A stretch of DNA of 64,000 bases, from contig JAOASC010000016.1 in the NCBI GenBank assembly GCA_025210295.1, positions 310,001-374,000 on the forward strand. Direction: 5' to 3'. Shown in pieces: positions 36,054 through 45,045 of the stretch; within the stretch, counting starts at the first letter, position 1, and every line of letters starts with the position of its first letter. The translations under genes were made by a program, and so were the position numbers. This DNA comes from Flavobacteriales bacterium. Its GTDB lineage: Bacteria; Bacteroidota; Bacteroidia; Flavobacteriales_D; Parvicellaceae. Under the pieces are notes generated by a model. That model made no database searches, had not been told where the DNA came from, and was given only the letters and a program-made list of their open reading frames with translations.

Positions 36054-38315
36054 GTGAAAAAGTTATTATTATTCATATTACTCGGAGTTAACTTTCTTTT
36101 GTTTGGACAAGAACAAAAAGGAGATGAATACTTTCAATTACATGATTATAACGCAGCGATCAAAGCCTACCTAAAAGCACTTAAGAAAAATGAAAATGGG
36201 ACCCTACACCAAAAAGTAGGAAAGGCTTATTTATTTGCGAAAGATTATAACAATGCTGATAAACACTACAACCTATCTTTAACATTTGATGATCAAGATG
36301 ATTCGACTTTATTTCAGTATGCAAAAGCTTTATTAATCTTAAATCATAAAAAAGAAGCAAGAAAATACTTTGACGTTTATTCAACAAAATACCCTAAAGA
36401 TCATTTAGCAAAACAGTATTTAAAACTTTACGACTCTTTGTTAGTTGATACGCAAAGAAAACCAGACTTTTCTATTCAAACTTTAGAAGGTGGAATTAAT
36501 ACTGAACTTTCAGAATACGGAGCTAAACCCCATAAAAATGGATTATTATACCTTTCAGAAAAATCACCAGATTTAGTGAATGACCAACACAATACGCTTG
36601 TAAACTCAAATTATTTTGGGATTTATTACAGTGAAAATTCAGGAGTAGGAAACTTTTACAATAATAAATTAAACTCTCCATGGAATAATGGTTCTGTAGT
36701 CTTATCTCCAGATGGTTCAAAACTGTATTTCACAAAAACATTCCGCAATAGAAAAACAGAAGTCATGCAACTTTTTTATTGTAACATTGAGGGAGATAAA
36801 TTATCTAAACCAATTCCTTTTGAGTACAACAACAAAGAATACTCTATACTTCATCCAGCTTTTAGTGAAGATGGAAAAACACTTTACTTCAGTTCTAATA
36901 AAAAAGGAGGTAAAGGAGGCTGGGATATTTATTATTCTAAAAAAGATCGAAAATACGGTTGGTTGGCTCCTAAACCCATAAATGGAAATATTAATACAGC
37001 CGGCAATGAAGTTTTTCCGCATGCATATAAGGGCAATCTTTACTTTTCCTCTGATGGACATTTTGGATATGGAGGTTTAGATCTTTTTAAAGCTAGAGCC
37101 AATGAATATTATAAAAACATTTACAATTTAGGAGCTCCCATTAACTCACCTAAGGATGATTTTTCAATTTTTTACACCTCTCAACTTAACGGCTACTTTT
37201 CAAGTGATCGACCATCAGGAAAGGGGAAAGATGACATTTATCAATTTACCGAAATAGAGCATCCAATAATAACAGATACTGCAACTTCTATTTCTGGAGT
37301 ATTTCAATTCAAAAAGATTGGACTAGCTCAAAAGGAATTAATCTTATATGATGAAAATGGTATTGAGGTTGAAAGAATTATTACGGATAAAGATGGGAAC
37401 TTTGTTTTTAATCAATTAAAGCCTGGAGTAAATTATACCATTTTACCAGCTGAAGAAATTGAAGATGCAGATTTATTTCTAACCAATTCGAAAGGTGAAA
37501 AAATTATCTTAGCCCAAAGCGATGGGAAACAATTTATCTTTAAAACAATAAAATCAGATTACGCCGAAGCCTTACTCCCTATTGAAGAGGAAGATCCCAG
37601 TTTTTTAATTATACCTATCAAAGGTTTTGTTTATAAAACGATCAAAGGAGATTTTAATGAACGAATCGAAATCAAGGTCTATGATGAAAGTGGTACTTTG
37701 ATTGGAAGAACATACACTAATAAAGATGGAACTTTTGTCTTTAATACCCTAACTCCTCAAAATAATTACTTCTTGGAAATAGCAGAAGAGGAAGAACTCC
37801 ATATCATTATCAAGTCAAAAAATGATACTGATGAACAAGCAGAGAGACAAGAAAACGGTCAATTTCTTTTCAAGAGAATCAAGAATAATGATGACGCTAT
37901 TTTATTAGTAAATGAAAACAATGATTTAATTCGAATTTTCCAAAATGAGCGCTTCTCCGTTAATAATATATTATACGAAACCAATAGTGCAGAATTAAAT
38001 ATTGATGCCATTACTGAACTTAACAAATTATACATCATGTATAAGAAAAACATTCATTTAACCTTTACAATAGAATCCCATACAGACAGTAAAGGCAGTG
38101 ATAAATACAATTTAAAGCTATCAGAAAAAAGAGCAAAAAAAGTAGTAGAATACCTTGAAAACAAGGGTATTCCCAAAACACACTTAATTGCTAAAGGCCT
38201 AGGAGAAACCAAATTACTAAACAAATGTGGTAATAACGATAGTTGTTCGGATGAAGAACATGCCATCAATAGACGAACTGAAATTAAATTAAAAGGTAAA
38301 AAAACAGAGTTTTAA
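36054..38315 (+). CDS. PorE-like outer-membrane-associated protein (TPR, propeller, CRD, OmpA)
   Basis: A 753-residue protein with signal peptide, TPR helices (about 20-130), a PD40/WD40-like propeller (about 135-400: DGSKLYFTKTFRNR, DGKTLYFSSNKKGGKGGWDIYY, GNLYFSSDGHFGYGGLDLF), two carboxypeptidase-regulatory-like domains (about 415-460 and 525-570) and an OmpA C-terminal domain (about 640-753) with the peptidoglycan-binding Asp and Arg in HTDSKGSD and INRRTEIKL. This order matches PorE of the T9SS, which tethers the machine to peptidoglycan, with one extra CRD. It starts with GTG, 2 nt after the SprF-like gene; no ATG lies near. Other non-T9SS OmpA proteins share this layout, so the PorE role is inference from context. 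Confidence 0.88.
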   Translation: MKKLLLFILLGVNFLLFGQEQKGDEYFQLHDYNAAIKAYLKALKKNENGTLHQKVGKAYLFAKDYNNADKHYNLSLTFDDQDDSTLFQYAKALLILNHKKEARKYFDVYSTKYPKDHLAKQYLKLYDSLLVDTQRKPDFSIQTLEGGINTELSEYGAKPHKNGLLYLSEKSPDLVNDQHNTLVNSNYFGIYYSENSGVGNFYNNKLNSPWNNGSVVLSPDGSKLYFTKTFRNRKTEVMQLFYCNIEGDKLSKPIPFEYNNKEYSILHPAFSEDGKTLYFSSNKKGGKGGWDIYYSKKDRKYGWLAPKPINGNINTAGNEVFPHAYKGNLYFSSDGHFGYGGLDLFKARANEYYKNIYNLGAPINSPKDDFSIFYTSQLNGYFSSDRPSGKGKDDIYQFTEIEHPIITDTATSISGVFQFKKIGLAQKELILYDENGIEVERIITDKDGNFVFNQLKPGVNYTILPAEEIEDADLFLTNSKGEKIILAQSDGKQFIFKTIKSDYAEALLPIEEEDPSFLIIPIKGFVYKTIKGDFNERIEIKVYDESGTLIGRTYTNKDGTFVFNTLTPQNNYFLEIAEEEELHIIIKSKNDTDEQAERQENGQFLFKRIKNNDDAILLVNENNDLIRIFQNERFSVNNILYETNSAELNIDAITELNKLYIMYKKNIHLTFTIESHTDSKGSDKYNLKLSEKRAKKVVEYLENKGIPKTHLIAKGLGETKLLNKCGNNDSCSDEEHAINRRTEIKLKGKKTEF

Positions 38316-38388
38316 TCAAAATACTTATTTTCAATAATTTATCTTAAAATAAGTCTCATTAATAGACAACCTTTTCTTAAATTCAACG

Positions 38389-38409
38389 TCAATAATTTGC
38401 AATTATTGA
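38389..38409. promoter_or_regulatory. Perfect inverted repeat before the 1295-residue surface protein
   Basis: Arms TCAATAATT (38389-38397) and AATTATTGA (38401-38409) around TGC. It ends 7 nt before the TTG start codon at 38417, so it may be a regulator site or an RNA hairpin that covers the ribosome-binding region. It has no T run and is not an obvious terminator. Confidence 0.4.
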
Positions 38410-38416
38410 TACGATT

Positions 38417-41400
38417 TTGAGATTTGTTTTTGTCCATATTGTTATATTCTTTTTTTCTTTCGCTAGTTATTGGGGACAAGAAAAGCATGCTGCTATTCAA
38501 TTTAGAGAAAACAAAGGACAGTATGAATCTTTTATACGATATTACTTATCGATTAATGAAGGGGAGATATACCTAGAAGACAATCAAATTACTTATCATT
38601 TATTCAGTAGAGACTTGATCGCTGATATTCACCACCACAAAAAGCCCAAAGACACTCCTATCAATGGACATGCTTATCGTGTTTCTTTTGAAAATGCTAA
38701 TACATCTTCTCTTTTTTATGGAGAAGGTCAATCTTCTAATTACAGCAACTATTTTATTGGGAACAATTCTAAAAAGTGGGCCAGTCAAGTTTATGATTAC
38801 GAAACTGTTTATTACAAAAACATCTATGAGGGTATCGATTTAAAATTTTATGGCTTTTATGGACAAGTCAAGTACGATTTCATTGTTGAACCTGGAGCAA
38901 ATCCAGAAAACATCATTTTAAAATACGATGGTATTGACCAAATGAAAATTAAGAATGGACACTTATTCTTAGAGTCCAACTATGGAACTTTAGTAGAACA
39001 AAGTCCTTATGCCTACCAAATCATTGACGGAAAAGAAGTTAAAATAGATTGCCAATATGTTTTAAAAGGGAATAAAGTTTCTTTTCAATTGAATGAAGCC
39101 TACAATCCAAACATTGAGTTAATCATTGACCCTGTTTTATCATTTGCTACCTATACAGGATCCACTGCTAGTAATTTTGGCTGTACTGCTACTTATGATG
39201 ATGATGGAAATATGTATGTTGGCGGAACTGTTTTTGGCTTTGGTTATCCCACCACTATTGGAGGTTTTCAAACTACCTATAACGGCGGTTCTATTGATAT
39301 GGGAATTACTAAATTTTCTTCTAACGGTTCCAACCTTATCTACTCTACCTATATTGGTGGGAGTGATAACGAAATCCCCCATAGTTTGGTCGTTAATAGT
39401 TTAAATCATCTTTGTATTATGGGAACATCAGGATCAATAGATTACCCAACCACTAATGGAGTTTATGATGATACTTTTAATGCTGGACCTTCTCTTAGTT
39501 TAGGTACTGGATATGGTTTTCAATACCTAAACGGTTGTGATATTGTTATTTCAAAACTAAATTTAAATGGGTCTACTCTTTTGGGGTCCACTTTTGTAGG
39601 AGGAACGGGAAATGATGGTATCAATCGAGATTCAGAATTACATTATAATTATGGAGATGCTTTTAGGGGAGAAATCATTGTTGATGCAAACGATAATATT
39701 TATGTAGCATCCACAACATCATCAACTGATTTTCCAACAAATTCTCCTACACAAGCATCATACGGAGGAGGTGGTTTAGATGGCTGTGTTTTTAAACTCA
39801 ATAACACCCTATCGACATTGTTATGGGGAACCTACGTTGGAGGAAGTAATTACGATTGTGCCTATTCAATACAATTAGATGCTATTGGTGATATTTTTGT
39901 AACTGGCGGAACAAAAAGCACAGATTTTACCACAACTAGTGGAGCTTTACATGAATCCTACATAGGAGGAAGTGCAGATGGTTTTATCACTCATTATACT
40001 GCTAATGGGAGTGCTATAGCAGCCTCAACCTATATCGGAACTTCTGGATATGATCAATGTTTTTTTGTACAAGCTGATATTGATGATGATATTTTTGTTG
40101 TTGGGCAAACAGATGGCACATACCCCATTACTCCAGGAACATATAACAACCCTAACAGCGGACAATTTATACAAAAACTTCCTAATGATTTAAGCAGTTC
40201 TTTAGTCTCTACAACTATTGGAACTGGTTCGGGAGAAGTGGATATTGCTATCAGTGCTTTTTTGGTTAGTGACTGTAATCAAATTTATATTTCTGGATGG
40301 GGAGGCGCCACCAATAGATTCACAACAATGGGAGCGCTAGCAACTTCTAGTACAACTTCTGGATTACCTACCACCTCTCCTACTTTCCAAAACACTACAG
40401 ATGGAGACGACTTCTATTTAGCTGTATTGAATGAAAATGCACAAGACTTACTATACGCAACTTTTTTTGGAGGAACTTTAAGTCACGAACATGTTGATGG
40501 AGGGACAAGTCGTTTTGATAAAAGAGGAAAAGTATATCAAGCTGTTTGTGCTGGATGTGGAGGCTTTGATGACTTTCCAACGAACCCTAGTGCTTGGTCT
40601 ACAACCAACAATAGTACTAATTGTAATCTGGGAGCTTTTAAATTTGATTTGGCCAATATCACTCCTACCATAAGTATTCCTCTTCCTTACGTATGCTTAC
40701 CAAGCTCCTATACTTTTAGCAATAATTCATCTGGAGGGAATTCCTATTATTGGGATTTTGGTGATGGTAATAGCTCTACTGATTTTGAACCTGTCCATAA
40801 TTACTCCGATACAGGAAATTATCAAGTGCAGTTAATTGTAATGGACACCAGTGGATGTTTAGCTCCCGACACTGCTTACTTAAGTATAGATGTTTTTATG
40901 CTTAATAATGCAATTATTACGCAAACAGACACTATTTGTCCAGGAGACAGTGCTCAACTAAATGCTAGTGGTGGAGTAAGCTACCAGTGGAGTCCCAACA
41001 CCTACATCTCCAACCCTACTATTGCTAATCCATACGTATATCCTCCAACTACCACAACTTATCAAGTTGTTACTACAGATAGTTGTGGAGCTGATACTGC
41101 TCAAATCATTATTGAGGTATACAATGAAGTCATCACAACAATGCCAGATTCAACAATATGTATTGGAAATTCAGTCCAGCTAACGGCTTCAGGAGGCACG
41201 GACTACAACTGGCTCCCTACACCAGACATGGTTAACCCAAGTACTCAAACACCAACAGTCACACCAACAACTACGACGACCTATTTTGTTGATGTAACTA
41301 CAGCTAATGGTTGTCAATTACTCGACTCCGTTACTATAAATGTAATCACTACAATTCCTATCCCGGACCTCCCCAACGATACTTTAATTTGCTACGGTGA

Positions 41401-42304
41401 CACCATTAATATTTCTGCAAGTGGAGGTTCTTCAATACTATGGAACCCAGCCAATATTGTGGGCGACCCTATCAGTTATAACACTACCGCATTTCCTACA
41501 GACACCACCATGCTTGTTGCCGATTTTATCAACGCTTGTGGAGTTGTCAGAGATTCTTTCTTAATTGAAGTTACAGACATCTTTCCAACTATTGTAAACG
41601 ATACCATTATATGCCCAAATGATACAGCGATATTATGGGCTGATAACGCTGACTTTTACGAATGGTCTCCAGCTAGTTCTTTGACACATCCTGATAGTAA
41701 TTACACCTTAGCAATCCCTCAAGGAGAAACAGTATATCAAGTAATTTGTTCTAATACAGCAGGCTGCTCTAAAACACTCACAACGACTGTAGAACTCTTC
41801 CCTACTCCTTACGTCTATGCAGGAGCTGATTTAAACGTGTTTTATGGTGTACCTACAACTTTAAATGGAACAACTACAATGAATACACTATACTGGGAAA
41901 GTCCCGATAGTCTTAGCTGTATCCATTGTTTAACCCCTCAGTTTATTCCAAGTTCAACTTCTGAACACATTTTATTTGTTGAAGATGAAAATGGATGCAT
42001 TAACTCTGATACTGTTACGACTTATGTAAATAGTACATTATATATTCCTAATTCATTTTCCCCAAATGGAGATGGACACAATGACTTTTTTATTACTCTT
42101 GGTGAAGAAATTACAGCCTTTAACATAAAAGTTTTTGATCGTTGGGGATTATTAATTTTTGAATCTGATGATTTAGATCACTATTGGGACGGAAAATACA
42201 AAGGAAAATTAGTGCAACAAGACGCCTATATTTGGAAAGTTAAATATAGTGATCACACCAACAGTGGAACTGAAATCATTGGTCATGTAAATGTTATAAA
42301 ATAA
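38417..42304 (+). CDS. Large T9SS type-B surface protein (DUF7948, SBBP-like repeats, PKD)
   Basis: A 1295-residue exported protein. After the signal peptide (VFVHIVIFFFSFASYWGQ) the N-terminal ~210 residues look like the DUF7948-type domain (FRENKGQYESFIRYYL, YEGIDLKFYGFYGQVKYDFIV). Residues about 245-720 hold SBBP-like propeller repeats (FSTYIGGSDNE- and WGTYVGGSNYDCA-like). A PKD domain follows at about 765-840 (YYWDFGDGNSSTDFEP), then several Ig/PKD-like units with SVTASGG-type motifs (ALNASGGVSYQWSP, LTASGGTDYNWLP), and a type-B sorting domain from about 1205 (NSFSPNGDGHNDFF, KVFDRWGLLIFES, YWDGKYKG). The start is a TTG, chosen because it begins the signal peptide and no ATG is near. It lies 101 nt after the PorE-like gene and is probable cargo of that system. 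Confidence 0.85.
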   Translation: MRFVFVHIVIFFFSFASYWGQEKHAAIQFRENKGQYESFIRYYLSINEGEIYLEDNQITYHLFSRDLIADIHHHKKPKDTPINGHAYRVSFENANTSSLFYGEGQSSNYSNYFIGNNSKKWASQVYDYETVYYKNIYEGIDLKFYGFYGQVKYDFIVEPGANPENIILKYDGIDQMKIKNGHLFLESNYGTLVEQSPYAYQIIDGKEVKIDCQYVLKGNKVSFQLNEAYNPNIELIIDPVLSFATYTGSTASNFGCTATYDDDGNMYVGGTVFGFGYPTTIGGFQTTYNGGSIDMGITKFSSNGSNLIYSTYIGGSDNEIPHSLVVNSLNHLCIMGTSGSIDYPTTNGVYDDTFNAGPSLSLGTGYGFQYLNGCDIVISKLNLNGSTLLGSTFVGGTGNDGINRDSELHYNYGDAFRGEIIVDANDNIYVASTTSSTDFPTNSPTQASYGGGGLDGCVFKLNNTLSTLLWGTYVGGSNYDCAYSIQLDAIGDIFVTGGTKSTDFTTTSGALHESYIGGSADGFITHYTANGSAIAASTYIGTSGYDQCFFVQADIDDDIFVVGQTDGTYPITPGTYNNPNSGQFIQKLPNDLSSSLVSTTIGTGSGEVDIAISAFLVSDCNQIYISGWGGATNRFTTMGALATSSTTSGLPTTSPTFQNTTDGDDFYLAVLNENAQDLLYATFFGGTLSHEHVDGGTSRFDKRGKVYQAVCAGCGGFDDFPTNPSAWSTTNNSTNCNLGAFKFDLANITPTISIPLPYVCLPSSYTFSNNSSGGNSYYWDFGDGNSSTDFEPVHNYSDTGNYQVQLIVMDTSGCLAPDTAYLSIDVFMLNNAIITQTDTICPGDSAQLNASGGVSYQWSPNTYISNPTIANPYVYPPTTTTYQVVTTDSCGADTAQIIIEVYNEVITTMPDSTICIGNSVQLTASGGTDYNWLPTPDMVNPSTQTPTVTPTTTTTYFVDVTTANGCQLLDSVTINVITTIPIPDLPNDTLICYGDTINISASGGSSILWNPANIVGDPISYNTTAFPTDTTMLVADFINACGVVRDSFLIEVTDIFPTIVNDTIICPNDTAILWADNADFYEWSPASSLTHPDSNYTLAIPQGETVYQVICSNTAGCSKTLTTTVELFPTPYVYAGADLNVFYGVPTTLNGTTTMNTLYWESPDSLSCIHCLTPQFIPSSTSEHILFVEDENGCINSDTVTTYVNSTLYIPNSFSPNGDGHNDFFITLGEEITAFNIKVFDRWGLLIFESDDLDHYWDGKYKGKLVQQDAYIWKVKYSDHTNSGTEIIGHVNVIK

Positions 42305-42333
42305 AGATCTCAATTTATTTTTACAATTTACGC

Positions 42334-42363
42334 TTTTGAATTGAACGACTAATTTTATCTTTA
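42334..42363 (+). promoter_or_regulatory. Promoter upstream of the dimethylformamidase-like gene
   Basis: TTTTG at 42334-42338, 17-nt spacer and TATCTTTA at 42356-42363. Transcription would begin near 42369, almost on the ATG at 42371, which argues for the later ATG at 42407. Confidence 0.55.
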
Positions 42364-42406
42364 TATCCAAATGAAAACAATCTTTTTACTAAATCAGCTA
42401 GGTATA

Positions 42407-43753
42407 ATGTTTATTACAAGATCCACTTTTTTGTTTCTCCCCTTAATACTAGTAGTCTTCGTTACTTCTTCTTGCGCTAACTCCGAAAAGGAAAAGAACA
42501 CAGAAGTTAAGATGAAGAATCTTATTACGAACGGATATACCAATAAGACATCCTATTCTTCTAAAGATTCTATCACTATCTTTTTAAATACACTTCAAAC
42601 CGTAAAGGACTATGAATTAGAAATCCTTACTATAAATGGAGAAAAAGTTCATACTGTTTACACTTCTATTTTTCCTCAAGAAATCGACTCTAACAAACTC
42701 TATGAAAAAGGATTTGGATACAAAGAAAATATAAAAATAGCTGTCCCGAATTTGAAAAGCGGAATCTATCTAATAGAAGGTAAAATTCCATTTATTATCA
42801 AACCCAATCAACAATATGACGTAATTGTTTTATATTCCTCAAATACTGAAAATGCCTACTGTAATCAAGGAGGAAAAAGCACTTATGCATACAACTCCTC
42901 TGATAGAATACCAGCAACAACTGTATCCTTTGAGCGTCCAATTAGTCTTCCTAAACACTCCTCAGAATTTTTAAGGTGGTTAGAAAAAGATAGCGGTTAT
43001 GACATTGGCTATATTTGTGATCAAGACCTGGATGATTATCATAACATCGCTAATGCAGAATTACTAATTATACCAGGACATTCTGAATATTGGACAAAAA
43101 AAGCTAGACAAAATTTTGATCGTTTTGTAGCACAAGGAAAAAATGCTCTAATATTGAGTGGTAATTCCATGTGGTGGCAGGTTCGCTATAATCAATCAGG
43201 GAATCAAATGATTTGTCACAGAGTAAAAGAAGAGGACTCTATTGAAAACGCTAGTTTACAAACGATCCTTTGGAATGATTCCTCTTTAAATTATCCAATT
43301 CTTGAATCTATTGGACTCGACTTCGACTATGGAGGTTATGGGAAAAAAGGAAGAAGTTGGGGAGGATATAAAATAGTCTCTAATGCCTCTCCTATTTTTA
43401 AAGGCGTAGATCTTTCTGTAAACGATACGTTACACCTACCAACCGATGAGTATGATGGGGCTAATTTAATTTTCTCTGATGATTCTTTAAGTGTGTCACT
43501 GAACAATCGTTATAATTTCTACCAATATGAACTCATTGGATATGACCTCGCAAAACGAAAGGAACACTCAAATGGCGCATGGATTATGATGCAAAAAAAG
43601 CCATCTTCTGGTATTATCATCAATACTGGCTCAACCAATTGGTGTAAATCAGAAGGTATGCTTGAAAAGGACGCTGATAAAATCAAACAATTGACCTTAA
43701 ACATGATGGATTTGTTATTAAATAATCCGTCTTCTATTTTCCAAAAGAACTAA
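42407..43753 (+). CDS. Putative lipoprotein with N,N-dimethylformamidase beta-subunit-like domain
   Basis: A 448-residue exported protein with an N-terminal hydrophobic stretch (FLFLPLILVVFVTSSC) ending in a likely lipidated Cys. The body resembles the large-subunit-like domain of N,N-dimethylformamidase found in many uncharacterised proteins: VSFERPIS, WLEKDSGYDIGYICDQDLD, LLIIPGHSEYWTKKARQNFDRFVAQGKNA and LILSGNSMWWQVRY, with a glutamine-amidotransferase-like open fold. The catalytic function in this subgroup is unknown. The frame also allows the ATG at 42371, adding twelve residues; the promoter position and the signal-peptide form favour 42407. No related gene is adjacent. Confidence 0.72.
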   Translation: MFITRSTFLFLPLILVVFVTSSCANSEKEKNTEVKMKNLITNGYTNKTSYSSKDSITIFLNTLQTVKDYELEILTINGEKVHTVYTSIFPQEIDSNKLYEKGFGYKENIKIAVPNLKSGIYLIEGKIPFIIKPNQQYDVIVLYSSNTENAYCNQGGKSTYAYNSSDRIPATTVSFERPISLPKHSSEFLRWLEKDSGYDIGYICDQDLDDYHNIANAELLIIPGHSEYWTKKARQNFDRFVAQGKNALILSGNSMWWQVRYNQSGNQMICHRVKEEDSIENASLQTILWNDSSLNYPILESIGLDFDYGGYGKKGRSWGGYKIVSNASPIFKGVDLSVNDTLHLPTDEYDGANLIFSDDSLSVSLNNRYNFYQYELIGYDLAKRKEHSNGAWIMMQKKPSSGIIINTGSTNWCKSEGMLEKDADKIKQLTLNMMDLLLNNPSSIFQKN

Positions 43754-43860
43754 GCCAACTTATAAAGAACGGCTTAAGTTATATTTCCACGGGTAAAACT
43801 CACCACAATAAACCTATTGGGGTTATTAACGGATCAAGCTAACCCTACAATTTAACAACA

Positions 43861-43892
43861 AAAAAGCCCTTAGCATGATACTAAGGACTTTC
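43861..43892 (-). terminator. Terminator of the DUF4476 gene
   Basis: Read on the minus strand: arms with AAAG, CCTTAG and CTAAGG, CTTT (one mismatch), loop TATCATG, then TTTTTTGTTG. It lies about 60 nt beyond the stop of the minus-strand DUF4476 gene. The region 43754-43860 holds nothing else I can name. Confidence 0.65.
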
Positions 43893-43949
43893 TTTGATTT
43901 ATTAACTATATGACTTCTTATTTAATAAGTTAGATATTGTTTAAACTAT

Positions 43950-44975
43950 TTACAATGCATTTAAAAATGCTTGTTTGTTATTAGAAAAAGTAAATGTTTC
44001 TCCTGCCATCCAGTAATTACCTTTATCAGAAATATATGGTATTGCTGCTTTTGCTGTTTCCAATCGATTATTATCGAATGTAAACGCTCTTAATAATTGA
44101 GTCATCTGCTGCGATGAAATCCTACCATTTTTTATTGCAGTTAAGACCACTTGTTTTCTATTGTTATCAAAACTCTCTTTCCTAACCGCATTTTGTAGTA
44201 CCTGAAAAGCCTGATGATTCATACCATAGCTGTTGTTTGGTCTTGGGTAGTTAGGTCTAGGCGAGCAAGTACCATTTCCACCATTATTATAAGCTCCGTT
44301 TCTATTGATATGTCTTAGGAAGTTTCTTTTGTTAGAATCAAACACAAATGTCTCCCCTACTATAAAGTAGTTTTCTATATCAACAACCGAATTTGTTATT
44401 TGCTTTGCTGCATTTAAACGATGTGAATCGAATGAAAACTTTTGTAATAGATGCTTCGCTTGGTTAGAAGTGATTCCATGTCTTTGAGCTCTTTGAACCA
44501 ACATTCTCGCTTTACGGCTATCAGTTGAATGTCTAAAATCATTTCTCAATTGATTAAACACGTAACGACTCATACCATAATTATAGTGATTCCCATTGGG
44601 CATGTTCCCATAATTTGAATTATCGTATTGGTTATTATAATCATTTGGATAAGGTGTATAAAAACTACCATTGTTACTTGTTGAAATCGTTAAATTCCCA
44701 TTAGTTATTGTACCAAACAATTCTTGACCATCTTCTATATCAATAAAACCATTGTACAAAGAAGAAGAAGTATAATTATTTTTCTGAATTACAGATAAGG
44801 TATGCCTACCTGGAAATAAATCAAGAAAACGTATTGTTGAAGAAGTCTGATATTGTTCACCATCTAAATAAACAGTATAAGAATTCCCTCCATTCAAAGC
44901 TAAGTTCAACGTAGAACTTGCCATAGCAACTCCTGATAACAGTGCTAATCCGATTAAAGTAGTAATTGTTTTCAT
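43950..44975 (-). CDS. Secreted protein with two DUF4476 domains
   Basis: A 341-residue protein with a signal peptide (ending AMASS). An N-terminal beta domain (about 20-100; YTVYLDGEQYQTSSTIRFLDLFPGRHTLSV) binds an unknown partner; it is followed by an Asn/Tyr-rich linker and two DUF4476 domains (about 130-225 and 255-341), each of short helical hairpins with SFDSHRLNAAKQI / TFDNNRLETAKAA and ending GETF.F.SNKR(Q).FL. The family is widespread in Bacteroidetes and without known function. It lies 70 nt downstream of the TWIDG/SGNH gene on the same strand. A cell-envelope role is inferred only from the signal peptide. Confidence 0.82.
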   Translation of the reverse strand: MKTITTLIGLALLSGVAMASSTLNLALNGGNSYTVYLDGEQYQTSSTIRFLDLFPGRHTLSVIQKNNYTSSSLYNGFIDIEDGQELFGTITNGNLTISTSNNGSFYTPYPNDYNNQYDNSNYGNMPNGNHYNYGMSRYVFNQLRNDFRHSTDSRKARMLVQRAQRHGITSNQAKHLLQKFSFDSHRLNAAKQITNSVVDIENYFIVGETFVFDSNKRNFLRHINRNGAYNNGGNGTCSPRPNYPRPNNSYGMNHQAFQVLQNAVRKESFDNNRKQVVLTAIKNGRISSQQMTQLLRAFTFDNNRLETAKAAIPYISDKGNYWMAGETFTFSNNKQAFLNAL

Positions 44976-45045
44976 ACGCTTAATTTTTATAGTTCCTGCG
45001 TGTAAAACAATTTACGTGCCAAAATTCGTTTATATATAAAACCGT

